A DNA stretch of 64,000 nt from Hydrogenophaga sp. (GTDB taxonomy: Bacteria; Pseudomonadota; Gammaproteobacteria; Burkholderiales; Burkholderiaceae_C): NCBI RefSeq assembly GCF_030373245.1, contig NZ_JAUCZF010000002.1:434001-498000 (forward strand), in the 5' to 3' direction. The notes under the pieces are model-generated. The model was given only the letters and a program-made list of their open reading frames with translations. It was not told where the DNA came from and made no database searches. This document shows, piece by piece, positions 29,202-39,991 of this stretch (position 1 is the first letter of the stretch; every line of letters starts with the position of its first letter). Position numbers and translations under genes: made by a program.

Positions 29202-29771
29202 TCAGCGCGTGGCGAACCAGACCGCTGCGGCCACCGCCGCGGCGGCTGCAACCCAGCCCCAGGCCGGCAATCCAGCGCTGGGTGCCTGTGCTGGCGCGGC
29301 CAAGGTGGTTGCAGCTTCGGGCGCTGGGTATAGAAGTTGAAGCTCGGCCTCGAAGCGCTTGAAAAAGTCTTCGGCCAGGTTCTTGGCCACGCCATCGATC
29401 AGGCGCTGTCCCATCTGTGCGATCTTGCCGCCCACACTGGAATGCACGGTGTAGTGCAACTCGCAACCGCTTTCCAGCGGTTTGAGTTCGACCGACGACT
29501 GACCCTTGCCGAAGCCGGCCACACCGCCTTGCGCATCGAAGTTGAGTTTGTATCGGTGTGGCGCCTCGATGTCGGTGAGCTGCACCTTGCCGGTGAAGCG
29601 GGCCGCCACCGGCCCGATCTTCAGCGCGGTGGTCACGGCATAGCCGTTGTCGCCGGCGGGCTCGAATTTCTCGCAGCCGGGGATGCAGGCTTTGAGTACA
29701 TCGGCGTTGTTGAGCGCATCCCAGGCCTGCTGCTGGCTGGCGGTGAGGGTGCGTTGTCCTTGCATGTCCAT
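29202..29771 (-). CDS. coxG: CoxG-like SRPBCC membrane-anchored protein
   Basis: A 189-residue CoxG homologue. An SRPBCC/START-like lipid-pocket domain covers about 5-150 (AWDALNNADVLKACIPGCEKFE is the conserved opening). A low-complexity Ala/Pro linker leads to a C-terminal membrane anchor (about 168-187, AWGWVAAAAAVAAAVWFA). In Oligotropha, CoxG helps recruit CO dehydrogenase to the membrane; recent work on related CoxG proteins shows menaquinone binding and delivery. Here it would link the form II enzyme to the quinone pool. Confidence 0.87.
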   Translation of the reverse strand: MDMQGQRTLTASQQQAWDALNNADVLKACIPGCEKFEPAGDNGYAVTTALKIGPVAARFTGKVQLTDIEAPHRYKLNFDAQGGVAGFGKGQSSVELKPLESGCELHYTVHSSVGGKIAQMGQRLIDGVAKNLAEDFFKRFEAELQLLYPAPEAATTLAAPAQAPSAGLPAWGWVAAAAAVAAAVWFATR

Positions 29772-29804
29772 GGCGGGTCTCCGTCAAAAAAAGGTCTGCG
29801 GTTT

Positions 29805-30974
29805 TCAGCGCTTCATCAGCCGGGCCATGGCCTGCGCCAGGTCTTCCAGCCGCGAGAGGTTGTGCACCGCGAGCATGCCGTGGGCGTGGCGGTGCAACAC
29901 CTGGGCGCCACTGGCGAGCGGCGCGTAACCATCGAAGCGCAGCAGGGGGTTGAGCCAGAGCAGCTGACGGCAATGGCGTTTGAGCCACAGGAGTTCGGCA
30001 TCGAGCGCAGCCGGCTCGCCGGTGTCCAGGCCGTCGCTGATCAGCAGCACCACGGTGCGTCGCCCGATCAGGCAGCGCGCGTGGCGCTCGCGTAGCGTGG
30101 CCAGCGAGGCGCCCAGGCGGGTGCCGCTGGCGAAGTCGGCGATTTGTGCGTTGGCCGCTTCCAGCATGTGATCGGTATCGCAGTGGCGGAAGGCGGGGCG
30201 CAGATCGGTCAGCTCGGTGCCGAAGGCAAACACCGAGCGCGGGGTGTGGCGGGTGGCGTTGTGCAGAAACGCGAGCAGCAGCCGGGCGTAGCGCTCCATA
30301 GAGCCCGACACATCGACAACCACCAGCAGCGGTAGCGGCTGCGCGCGGCGCTCGCGGCCGGGGATCCACAGCAGCTCACCTTCGAAGCGGCGCGCCTGGT
30401 TCATCGCGGCGGCCCAGTGCGGCCGCTGGCCGCGCAAGCCAGCGCGGGTGCGCCGCCCGGGCACTGGAGGAAGCGGCAGCGGCACCTCGCGCACCAGCCG
30501 CTCGATGAGCCGGAACTCGCTGGCGTTGAGGGTTGAGAAATCGGCGTGGCGCAGGCGCTGCTGGTCGCTGGCGGTCATGGCCGCGTCGAGCCGGATCTCG
30601 CTTTCCTTGCGTGGTCCCTGGGCCGGGGTCTTGGCGGCGGCCAGCGCTTCCTGCACCCGCGCCTTGCGGTTTGGTGGCTGACCCTGGCGCACCTTGGGCA
30701 GCATCTGGGCCAGCAGCTGCTGCGCCAGTTCGGGATTGCGAAACAGGGCGTCGAACAGCTGGTCGAACACCTCGATGTCTTGCTGCCGGCTCACCAGCAG
30801 AGCGCGCAGGGCTGCGTGCAAATCGTCTCTTCGGTTGATGCCCACCAGCCGCACTGCATCGATGGCCAGCGCGATGCGACTGCTGTCCACCGGCACGCCG
30901 GCGCGTCGCAGCGCTCGGCCAAAGCCGGTGATGTTGTCGGGCAGCTTGCCGCTGCGTGCGTCACCGAGTCGCAT
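29805..30974 (-). CDS. coxE: CoxE-like VWA-domain protein
   Basis: A 389-residue VWA CoxE protein. The C-terminal von Willebrand A domain has a MIDAS motif DVSGSMERYARLLLAFL and a second acidic site at VLLISDGLDTGEP. CoxE works with the MoxR ATPase CoxD to mature the CO dehydrogenase active site (the Cu-S-Mo centre in form I). Adjacent upstream gene is coxD (28 nt). Which step it would serve in a form II enzyme, which lacks the Cu-binding Cys, is unclear. Confidence 0.88.
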   Translation of the reverse strand: MRLGDARSGKLPDNITGFGRALRRAGVPVDSSRIALAIDAVRLVGINRRDDLHAALRALLVSRQQDIEVFDQLFDALFRNPELAQQLLAQMLPKVRQGQPPNRKARVQEALAAAKTPAQGPRKESEIRLDAAMTASDQQRLRHADFSTLNASEFRLIERLVREVPLPLPPVPGRRTRAGLRGQRPHWAAAMNQARRFEGELLWIPGRERRAQPLPLLVVVDVSGSMERYARLLLAFLHNATRHTPRSVFAFGTELTDLRPAFRHCDTDHMLEAANAQIADFASGTRLGASLATLRERHARCLIGRRTVVLLISDGLDTGEPAALDAELLWLKRHCRQLLWLNPLLRFDGYAPLASGAQVLHRHAHGMLAVHNLSRLEDLAQAMARLMKR

Positions 30975-31002
30975 GGTCCAAGCCGCTTGCTGCCTCAGCC
31001 GC

Positions 31003-31908
31003 TCAGGCGGGCTCTGGCTGCAGCAGATCGTTGATCAGCGGGAGCAGCGCGGCCACGTCTTCGCGCTGCTTGAACAGAATACCGGCCGTGTCCTGGACCA
31101 CTTCGGGGTCGAGCATGAGCGTGTCCAGCGCCACCAGCGCCTTGGCCCATTCCACGCTCTCTGCGATGCCGGGGCTGCGCTGGAAGGCGCTGGCAAAGGG
31201 CAGGCTGCGAAGACGCGAGACAAATTTCGTGATCTGTTCGGTGAGCGCTGGCCCAGCTTCGGGCACCTGGCTTTGCACAATGGCCAGCTCGCGCTCGCGC
31301 TCGGGGTAATCCATCCACTGGTAAAGACAGCGGCGTTTCACCGCATCGTTCAGATCGCGGGTGCGGTTGCTTGTGAGGATGGTGACTGGCGCTGCCTGGG
31401 CCTTGATCGTGCCCAGCTCGGGAATCGTGACCTGGTATTCGCCCAGGTATTCGAGCAGGAAGGCCTCGAAGGGCTCGTCGGCCCGGTCCACTTCGTCGAT
31501 CAACAGCACCGCGCCTGGTTCAGGCGCCTGTAGCGCCTGCAACAGGGGACGGCGAATCAGGTAGCGCGGCTGGTAGACCTCGCGCTCGATTTCATCTGCT
31601 GTGACCGTTTCTTGCGCAGCGCGCATGTGCAGCAGCTGCGCGGTGTGGTTCCACTCGTAGAGCGCTTCGCGCTGTTCCATGCCGTCGTAACACTGCAGGC
31701 GCAGCATCGGCCGCCCCAGCACCTTGGCCAGCGCCTTGGCCAGCTCGGTTTTGCCCACGCCTGGCTCCCCTTCGAGCAGCAGCGGGCGCTGCAGCTTCAT
31801 GGCGAGAAACACCGATGTGGCGAGCTGGCGCGGCGCGTGGTAACCCACCCCCTGCAGGGCGTGGGTCAGGTCGTCGATGGAAGCAAAGCCGTTGCTGCCG
31901 TCAGCCAT
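31003..31908 (-). CDS. coxD: CoxD-like MoxR AAA+ ATPase
   Basis: A 301-residue MoxR-family AAA+ ATPase: Walker A LLEGEPGVGKTELAKAL, Walker B AVLLIDEVDRADEPFEAFLL, sensor 1 ILTSNRTRDLND. It pairs with VWA protein CoxE as a chaperone-like maturation machine for molybdenum hydroxylases. Start overlaps the coxM stop by 8 nt, so translation is coupled. Confidence 0.9.
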   Translation of the reverse strand: MADGSNGFASIDDLTHALQGVGYHAPRQLATSVFLAMKLQRPLLLEGEPGVGKTELAKALAKVLGRPMLRLQCYDGMEQREALYEWNHTAQLLHMRAAQETVTADEIEREVYQPRYLIRRPLLQALQAPEPGAVLLIDEVDRADEPFEAFLLEYLGEYQVTIPELGTIKAQAAPVTILTSNRTRDLNDAVKRRCLYQWMDYPERERELAIVQSQVPEAGPALTEQITKFVSRLRSLPFASAFQRSPGIAESVEWAKALVALDTLMLDPEVVQDTAGILFKQREDVAALLPLINDLLQPEPA

Positions 31909-32692
31909 TGGCCTGCTGCACCGCGCGCTGGGTCTGCACCTTGATCAGCTGCGCTCGGAAGGCGGCGCTGGCGTGGAGGTCGGCATTGAGCTCGCCGGCG
32001 TCGATCGCCACACCCTCCACCGCCTCGGGCGTGAAGCTCTTGGAGAGCGCTGCTTCAAGACCCGCGTGGCGGAACACGCCATTGCCTGCGCCGGTGATCG
32101 CCACGCGCACGCCACTGGCCGTTTGCGCCACGAACACGCCGACCAGCGCAAAGCGCGAAGCCGGCTGGCGGAACTTGGCATAGGCCGCTTTCTGGGCTGC
32201 CGGAAAGTGGATCGCGGTGATCAGCTCGCCTTCTTCCAGCGCCGTGGTGTACATGCCCTGAAAAAAGTCGTCGGCGGCGATTTTTCGCTTGTTGGTTTGC
32301 ACCGTGGCTCCCAGACCCAGCACCGCGCTGGGGTAGCAGGCGGCCGGGTCGTTGTTGGCCACCGATCCACCCAGCGTACCCATGGCGCGCACCTGCCGGT
32401 CGCCAATGCCCCCAGCCAGCGCGGCGAGCGCGGGAATCAGGGCCTTCACATCGGCGCTGTCGGCCACGGTTTCGTGCTTGGTCATGGCTCCGATGACCAG
32501 AGTGGCGCCCTCTTTTTTGATGCCACTCAACTCGGCCAAACCGGCCAGGTCGATCAGCGATTCGGGCTGGGCCAGGCGCTGCTTGAGCGAGGCGATCAGC
32601 GTTTGTCCACCAGCCAGGGCCTGGCCGCCAGCCGAAACCCTGGCCAGCGCGTCGGCTATGGAGGCGGGACGTTCGTAAGCGAATGCGTACAT
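31901..32692 (-). CDS. coxM: CO dehydrogenase-like FAD-binding medium subunit
   Basis: A 263-residue FAD subunit of a xanthine-oxidase-family enzyme. Opening MYAFAYERPASIADALA; FAD-binding motifs AGGQTLIASLKQR (about 32-44) and TLGGSVANNDPAACYPSA (about 107-124). It passes electrons from the Fe-S subunit to its acceptor. In Oligotropha the order is M-S-L; here it is S-L-M, the arrangement common in form II clusters. Confidence 0.93.
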   Translation of the reverse strand: MYAFAYERPASIADALARVSAGGQALAGGQTLIASLKQRLAQPESLIDLAGLAELSGIKKEGATLVIGAMTKHETVADSADVKALIPALAALAGGIGDRQVRAMGTLGGSVANNDPAACYPSAVLGLGATVQTNKRKIAADDFFQGMYTTALEEGELITAIHFPAAQKAAYAKFRQPASRFALVGVFVAQTASGVRVAITGAGNGVFRHAGLEAALSKSFTPEAVEGVAIDAGELNADLHASAAFRAQLIKVQTQRAVQQANG

Positions 32693-32702
32693 GGAGTTCT
32701 CC

Positions 32703-35084
<2,382 letters not shown>

Positions 35085-35094
35085 GTTTGTCCCC

Positions 35095-35562
35095 TTAGGC
35101 TTTCATGTCCGCTGCACCCTGCAGCACGGCTTTCACGATGTTCTGGTAACCGGTGCAACGGCACAGGTTGCCCTCGAGCGCCTCGCGCACCTCGGTTTCA
35201 TTGGCGTTGGGCTGGCGCGTGCACAGGTCGAGCGCGCTCATCACCATGCCGGTAGTGCAGAAACCGCATTGCAGCCCGTGGCACTCTTTGAAGGCGGCCT
35301 GCATCGGGTGCATGGTGCCGTCGGCCGCGGCCAGACCTTCGATGGTTTCGATGTGGGTGTCTGCGGCCTGGGCCAGCAGCATGTTGCAAGACTTCACCGC
35401 CTTGCCATTCATCAGCACCGTGCAGGCGCCGCACTGGGCGGTGTCGCAGCCTACGTGGGTGCCGGTGAGCTTGAGTTGGTCGCGCAACGCGCTGACGAGC
35501 AGCGTGTGGGGTGCTGCTTCCACAGTCACGGCTTTGCCGTTGACTTTGAGTTGAACCTGCAT
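35095..35562 (-). CDS. coxS: CO dehydrogenase-like 2Fe-2S small subunit
   Basis: A 155-residue Fe-S subunit with two 2Fe-2S clusters: plant-type ligands in VGCDTAQCGACTVLMNG plus SCNMLL (about 38-65), and the helical domain ligands in LQCGFCTTGMVMS and GNLCRCTGYQNIV. It moves electrons from the Mo centre to FAD. First gene of the leftward cox operon; 10 nt precede coxL. The start is preceded by AAGGAGACAGAC, a good ribosome binding site. Confidence 0.93.
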   Translation of the reverse strand: MQVQLKVNGKAVTVEAAPHTLLVSALRDQLKLTGTHVGCDTAQCGACTVLMNGKAVKSCNMLLAQAADTHIETIEGLAAADGTMHPMQAAFKECHGLQCGFCTTGMVMSALDLCTRQPNANETEVREALEGNLCRCTGYQNIVKAVLQGAADMKA

Positions 35563-35661
35563 GTCTGTCTCCTTGAGTTTTGGTCCCAGCGAAGTGAAAC
35601 ACGGCCGATTGACCGTCTGATTGGGTGATAACCCTCAATTCAATTAGGTGCCATCAATCAT

Positions 35662-35675
35662 TCTCAAATTGAGAC
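35662..35675. promoter_or_regulatory. Dyad 1 in the cox/aor region
   Basis: TCTCA-AAT-TGAGAC, 100 bp upstream of coxS. Arms are perfectly complementary over five bases (TCTCA/TGAGA). The same arms recur in dyad 2, which suggests one dimeric regulator. Confidence 0.55.
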
Positions 35676-35813
35676 GGAACCGGGTTTGATTTCGTTTGAA
35701 TAAATCGGATGAATTGAGTGAATAAATATGAAAGTTAAGTCATAAGTGTTTTAAGGACTGATTCTTGAATAAAGGGCCAGTCGGATGACTAAATTCTCTC
35801 TGCGGAGCTCGGT

Positions 35814-35828
35814 GTCTCAATCTGAGAC
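35814..35828. promoter_or_regulatory. Dyad 2 in the cox/aor region
   Basis: GTCTCA-ATC-TGAGAC, perfect six-base arms, 132 bp upstream of aorA and about 152 bp from dyad 1. Same spacing and arm sequence as dyad 1. Confidence 0.6.
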
Positions 35829-35918
35829 TTTCTGATGCTCTGCCGCCGATACGCGGGTAAACCCGGGGCCAATGGTGGTGCCATAACGAAGTAATCTTAT
35901 GAGCCGTCCTACATAACT

Positions 35919-35930
35919 TGCCGATCGGCA
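35919..35930. promoter_or_regulatory. TGCCGATCGGCA palindrome upstream of aorA
   Basis: A perfect 12-bp palindrome 30 bp before the aorA ATG, where it would lie in the leader or over the start point. Possible operator or mRNA hairpin; different in sequence from dyads 1 and 2. Confidence 0.4.
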
Positions 35931-35960
35931 GGCACACCGATCCCAACTCCGGAGACAACC

Positions 35961-36437
35961 ATGCAGAAGGTCCTTCACATCAACCCGGACAAATGCACCG
36001 GCTGCTTGCAGTGCGAAATGGCCTGTTCGTTCGAGAACTACGGCACCTACGCCACCTCCAAATCGCGCATCAAGGTGTTTGACTTCCACCACACCGGCAA
36101 GAAGGTGCCCTACACCTGCACGCAGTGCGATGAAGCCTGGTGTCTGCACGCCTGCCCGGTCGAGGCGATCACGCTGGACAAGGTGACGGGCGCCAAGGTG
36201 GTTAACGAGACCACCTGCGTGGGCTGCAAGGTCTGCACCATCGCCTGCCCGTTTGGCACCATCAACTACGTGCAGGAAACCGGCAAGGTCCAGAAGTGCG
36301 ACCTGTGTGGCGGAGAGCCGGCGTGTGCTGAAGCCTGCCCGACCGCGGCGATCACCTTTGTGGACGCCAACTGGACCGGAATCGACAAGATGAAGCAGTG
36401 GGCCGACAAGCTGGGCAACCAGCCTTCGGCCGCCTGA
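35961..36437 (+). CDS. aorA: Tungsten aldehyde oxidoreductase, polyferredoxin subunit
   Basis: A 158-residue ferredoxin-like electron-transfer subunit with 16 cysteines in four groups: CTGCLQCEMAC, CTQCDEAWCLHACP, CVGCKVCTIACP and CDLCGGEPACAEACP, enough for four 4Fe-4S clusters. In the AorABC complex of Aromatoleum aromaticum the small subunit AorA wires the tungsten subunit to the flavin subunit. Gene order and sizes here match that operon. ATG at 35961 follows CTCCGGAGACAACC. Confidence 0.88.
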   Translation: MQKVLHINPDKCTGCLQCEMACSFENYGTYATSKSRIKVFDFHHTGKKVPYTCTQCDEAWCLHACPVEAITLDKVTGAKVVNETTCVGCKVCTIACPFGTINYVQETGKVQKCDLCGGEPACAEACPTAAITFVDANWTGIDKMKQWADKLGNQPSAA

Positions 36438-36461
36438 TCACCGTTTTCAAGGAGCAAGCAC

Positions 36462-38309
36462 ATGTCTTGGGCTGGAAAAATTCTCCGCGTCAACCTGACC
36501 GCGGGCACCGTTGTCTCTGAGGCGCTGAACATGGAGTGGGCCCGCGCCTACCTGGGTTCGCGCGGTCTGGGCAGCAAGTACCTCACCACCGAGATCGATC
36601 CCAAGGTGGATCCGCTCTCGCCCGACAACAAGATCATCTGGGCCACTGGCCCGCTGACTGGCACCATGGCCTCCACTGGTGGCCGCTACACGGTGATCAC
36701 CAAGAGCCCGCTGACGGGCGCCATTGCCTGTTCGAACTCGGGCGGCTACTGGGGCGCCGAGCTCAAGATGGCCGGCTGGGACATGATCATCTTCGAGGGC
36801 AAGTCACCCAAGCCGGTGTACCTGTTCATCAACGACGACGTGGCTGAACTTCGCGACGCAGCCCACCTCTGGGGCAAGAGCGTCTGGGAAACCGAAGAGA
36901 TGCTCAAGACCAGCCTGCAGGACCCGCTGGCGCGCGTCTCCAGCATCGGCAAGGCGGGTGAAAACGGCGTGCTGTATGCGGCCGTGGTCAACGACCTGCA
37001 CCGCGCGGCGGGCCGCTCCGGTGTGGGCACGGTCATGGGCAGCAAAAACCTGAAGGCGATTGCGGTGCGCGGCACCAAGGGCGTGGGCAACATCCGCGAC
37101 CCCAAGGCCTTCATGAAGACCACGTTCGAGAAAAAGAAGATCCTGGCCGAGAACGCGGTCACCGGGCAGGGCCTGCCGGCCTACGGCACCCAGGTGCTGA
37201 TGAACGTGATCAACGAGATCGGCGGCCTGCCCACTCGCAATCACCAGGACGTGCAGTTCGAAGGTGCCAAGGACATCTCGGCCGAAGCCATGGTCACGCC
37301 GCGCGAGAGCGACGGCAAGAAGCAGCTGGTGACCAACCAGGCCTGTTTCGGTTGCACCATCGCCTGCGGTCGCGTGAGCAAGATGGACCCGAACCACTTC
37401 ACGGTGCAGAACAAGCCGCAGTACTGGGGGGCCTCGGGTGGTCTGGAGTACGAAGCGGCATGGGCGCTTGGCGCGGCCAACGGCGTGAACGATCTGGAGG
37501 CGTTGCAGTACGCTACGATGCTGTGCAACGAGGAAGGCATTGACCCGATCAGCTTCGGCGCCACGGTGGGCGCTGTGATGGAGCTGTACGAGATGGGCGT
37601 GCTGAACAAGGAGCAGGTCGGCATCGAGGCCAAGTTCGGTTCTGCACAAGCGCTGGCCTTTTTGACCGAAGAGACCATTTATGGTCGTGGCTTTGGCAAG
37701 GAAATCGGTCAGGGTTCCAAGCGGTTGACCGCCAAGTATGGGCATCCCGACCTCAGCATGTCGAGCAAGGGTCAGGAGTTCCCGGCCTACGACGGCCGTG
37801 CGATCCAGGGCATCGGCCTGGCCTATGCCACCTCGAATCGCGGCGGTTGCCACCTGCGCGGCTACACCATCGCGTCCGAGGTACTGGGTATCCCGGTCAA
37901 GACCGATCCGGTGGAGTCCGAAGGCAAGCCCGAACTGGTGAAGGCTTTCCAGGACGCGACCGCCGCCTTCGATTCGTCAGGCCTGTGTGTGTTCACCACC
38001 TTCGCCTGGGGCGTCGCCGATCTTGCGCCGCAGCTGCAGGCAGCCTGCGACGAAGCCTTCACCACCGAAGAGCTGGAGAAGATCGGCGAGCGCATCTGGA
38101 ACATGGAGCGAGAGTTCAACAACGCTGCGGGCTTCACCGCCAAGGACGACAGCCTGCCCAAGCGCCTGCTGACCGAAGCCGCCAAGACCGGAGCCTCCAA
38201 AGGCATGGTCAGCAAGCTGCCCGAGATGCTGCCCAAGTACTACGCCGCACGCGGCTGGGACCCGGAAGGCCGTCCGACCGCCGAGACCCGAAAGCGCCTG
38301 AGCCTGTGA
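36462..38309 (+). CDS. aorB: Tungsten-dependent aldehyde oxidoreductase catalytic subunit
   Basis: A 615-residue member of the aldehyde ferredoxin oxidoreductase family, which uses a W-bis-pyranopterin cofactor to oxidise aldehydes to acids (and, with strong reductant or H2, can run the reverse). N-terminal pterin-binding beta domain begins MSWAGKILRVNLTAGTV. The 4Fe-4S cluster ligands are C295, C298, C302 (CFGCTIAC) and C509 in the DSSGLC motif, matching the Pyrococcus AOR pattern C-x2-C-x3-C...C. No internal stop or truncation. A tungstate transporter in the same window supports W rather than Mo. Confidence 0.92.
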   Translation: MSWAGKILRVNLTAGTVVSEALNMEWARAYLGSRGLGSKYLTTEIDPKVDPLSPDNKIIWATGPLTGTMASTGGRYTVITKSPLTGAIACSNSGGYWGAELKMAGWDMIIFEGKSPKPVYLFINDDVAELRDAAHLWGKSVWETEEMLKTSLQDPLARVSSIGKAGENGVLYAAVVNDLHRAAGRSGVGTVMGSKNLKAIAVRGTKGVGNIRDPKAFMKTTFEKKKILAENAVTGQGLPAYGTQVLMNVINEIGGLPTRNHQDVQFEGAKDISAEAMVTPRESDGKKQLVTNQACFGCTIACGRVSKMDPNHFTVQNKPQYWGASGGLEYEAAWALGAANGVNDLEALQYATMLCNEEGIDPISFGATVGAVMELYEMGVLNKEQVGIEAKFGSAQALAFLTEETIYGRGFGKEIGQGSKRLTAKYGHPDLSMSSKGQEFPAYDGRAIQGIGLAYATSNRGGCHLRGYTIASEVLGIPVKTDPVESEGKPELVKAFQDATAAFDSSGLCVFTTFAWGVADLAPQLQAACDEAFTTEELEKIGERIWNMEREFNNAAGFTAKDDSLPKRLLTEAAKTGASKGMVSKLPEMLPKYYAARGWDPEGRPTAETRKRLSL

Positions 38310-38449
38310 GCGTGGCCGCTGTGGCGGCCTTGTGATCAAAACCTCGCCGCTGCCGCGGCCGGGTGAGCGAAGCTGCCACTTCGCTCACCGGGTCCCGAAG
38401 CGGCGAAGTTCTTGGCTCGTTGACGATCCGAATTCGACTGGAGATTTCC

Positions 38450-39724
38450 ATGCACCACGTCATCCTGGGCGCCGGTCCTGCCGGCGTCATCGCCGCCGAG
38501 ACCATCCGCAAACACGCGCCGGCTGATCGCATCACCCTGGTGGGTGACGAGCCCGAGCCGCCGTATTCGCGCATGGCCATTCCCTACCTGCTGATCGGCA
38601 ACGTCGATGAGTCGGGCACCTACCTTCGCAAGAGCCCGACGCATTTCACCGATCTGCGCATCGACCTGGTGCGCTCGCGCGCCAAGTCGGTCGACGTCGA
38701 GCAGCGCTGTGTGGCTCTCGACGACGGCCAGGTGCTGGCGTTCGACAAGCTGCTGATCGCCACCGGCTCGACGCCGATACGTCCGCGCATCCGTGGCATC
38801 GACATCAAAGGCGTGCACAACTGCTGGACCCTTGAAGACGCGCGCGCCATCATGGCGCTCGCAGTGCCCGGTGCCCGGGTGTTGCAGCTCGGCGCTGGAT
38901 TCATCGGCTGCATCATCATGGAAGCGCTGGCCGCGCGCGGTGTGCAGCTCAGCGTGGTGGAAATGGGCGATCGCATGGTGCCGCGCATGATGGGCCCCAC
39001 CGCCGGCGGCATGATCCGCGACTGGTGTGAGACCAAGGGCGTGAAGGTGTACACCGGCACCAAGGTCGAGTCAATCGAGGCTGGCGCGCCATTGAAGGTG
39101 AGGCTCTCCGACGGCAGCCACGTGCCCGCTGATCTGGTGATCAGCGCCGCCGGCGTGCAGCCCGCCATCGGCTTCCTGGAAAATTCCGGCATCACCTGTC
39201 TGCTTGGTGTGCTGACCGATGAGCACTTGCAAACCAATGTGCCGGGCATTTACGCGGCGGGCGACTGCGCCGAGGCCTTCGACAAGGTGAGCGGTCAGAC
39301 CATCGTGAGCGCCATCCAGCCCAATGCGGCCGAGCAGGCGCGTGTGGCAGCGCTCAACATGGTGGGGCAGGCAGGCGTACTCAAAGGCGTGACGCAGATC
39401 AACGTGCTCGATACGCTGGGCCTGGTGTCAACCAGTTTTGGTAACTGGCAGGGCGTGCCTGGCGGCCAGCAGGTAGAGCTCACCGACAAGGCCGCTGGCC
39501 GCCACCTCAGCCTGCAGTTCAAGGACGACGTCATGGTCGGCTGCAATTCGGTCGGCTGGACCGAGCATGTGGGCGTGATGCGCGGTCTGGTCGAAGGCCA
39601 GGTGCATCTGGGTGAGTGGAAAGACCGGCTCATGCACGACCCCACGCGGCTCATGGATGCCTACCTGGCCAGCGCCCAGGCACAGGGTCAGTGGAGCGGG
39701 GCTGCAGACGAGCGCCGCCGGTGA
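38450..39724 (+). CDS. aorC: AOR flavin subunit, NAD(P)/FAD oxidoreductase
   Basis: A 424-residue two-dinucleotide-binding flavoprotein. FAD site VILGAGPAGVIAAE (residues 4-17), NAD site VLQLGAGFIGCIIMEAL (about 140-156), and the second FAD motif GIYAAGDCAEAFD (about 265-277). In the A. aromaticum complex the AorC homologue transfers electrons between the Fe-S chain and NAD+. ATG at 38450 has CTGGAGATTTCC upstream; the open frame to 38363 is the 140-bp aorB-aorC spacer. Stop overlaps the region of the aorD start. Confidence 0.88.
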   Translation: MHHVILGAGPAGVIAAETIRKHAPADRITLVGDEPEPPYSRMAIPYLLIGNVDESGTYLRKSPTHFTDLRIDLVRSRAKSVDVEQRCVALDDGQVLAFDKLLIATGSTPIRPRIRGIDIKGVHNCWTLEDARAIMALAVPGARVLQLGAGFIGCIIMEALAARGVQLSVVEMGDRMVPRMMGPTAGGMIRDWCETKGVKVYTGTKVESIEAGAPLKVRLSDGSHVPADLVISAAGVQPAIGFLENSGITCLLGVLTDEHLQTNVPGIYAAGDCAEAFDKVSGQTIVSAIQPNAAEQARVAALNMVGQAGVLKGVTQINVLDTLGLVSTSFGNWQGVPGGQQVELTDKAAGRHLSLQFKDDVMVGCNSVGWTEHVGVMRGLVEGQVHLGEWKDRLMHDPTRLMDAYLASAQAQGQWSGAADERRR

Positions 39725-39732
39725 CAGACCGA

Positions 39733-39987
39733 ATGAAGATCACCTTCAAGCTGTTTGCCACGCTGACCGACTACCTGCCCGCCGACGCGCGTCGCAGCAA
39801 TCAGGTCGAGCTCGATGTCGACCCGGCCACGCCCATCAGCCGCATCATCGAGCCCTTCGGCCTGCCGCCCAAGCTGGTGCATCTGGTGCTGGTCAACGGC
39901 AAGTACATTGCGCCCGAAGATCGCATGAGCGCCACGCTCGTCGAGGGCGACGTGCTCGCCATCTGGCCCCCGATCGCCGGCGGCTGA
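39733..39987 (+). CDS. aorD: MoaD/ThiS-like sulphur carrier of the aor operon
   Basis: An 84-residue ubiquitin-like protein ending in the Gly-Gly tail (PPIAGG) needed for thiocarboxylate formation. Such a dedicated MoaD-like protein probably supplies dithiolene sulphur to pyranopterin for the tungsten cofactor. Start either ATG 39733 (MKITFKLFATLTDYLP, the family-like start) or GTG 39721 overlapping the aorC stop. The housekeeping MoaD is not in this window. Confidence 0.82.
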   Translation: MKITFKLFATLTDYLPADARRSNQVELDVDPATPISRIIEPFGLPPKLVHLVLVNGKYIAPEDRMSATLVEGDVLAIWPPIAGG

Positions 39988-39991
39988 ACCC

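Larger units (their letters stand above)
35563..35960. promoter_or_regulatory. 398-bp divergent control region between cox and aor operons
   Basis: AT-richer than the surroundings. It holds two copies of a dyad TCTCA-N3-TGAGAC (listed separately), a further GAATTGAG half-site at 35714-35721, the perfect 12-bp palindrome TGCCGATCGGCA near aorA, and no open reading frame with coding character. No convincing sigma-54 (GG-N10-GC) or strong sigma-70 promoter was found on either strand. Confidence 0.6.

Noticed and set aside
35641-35670. GGTGCCA, resembling half of a sigma-54 promoter for coxS
   Set aside because: The required GC at the -12 position (ten bases away) is absent.
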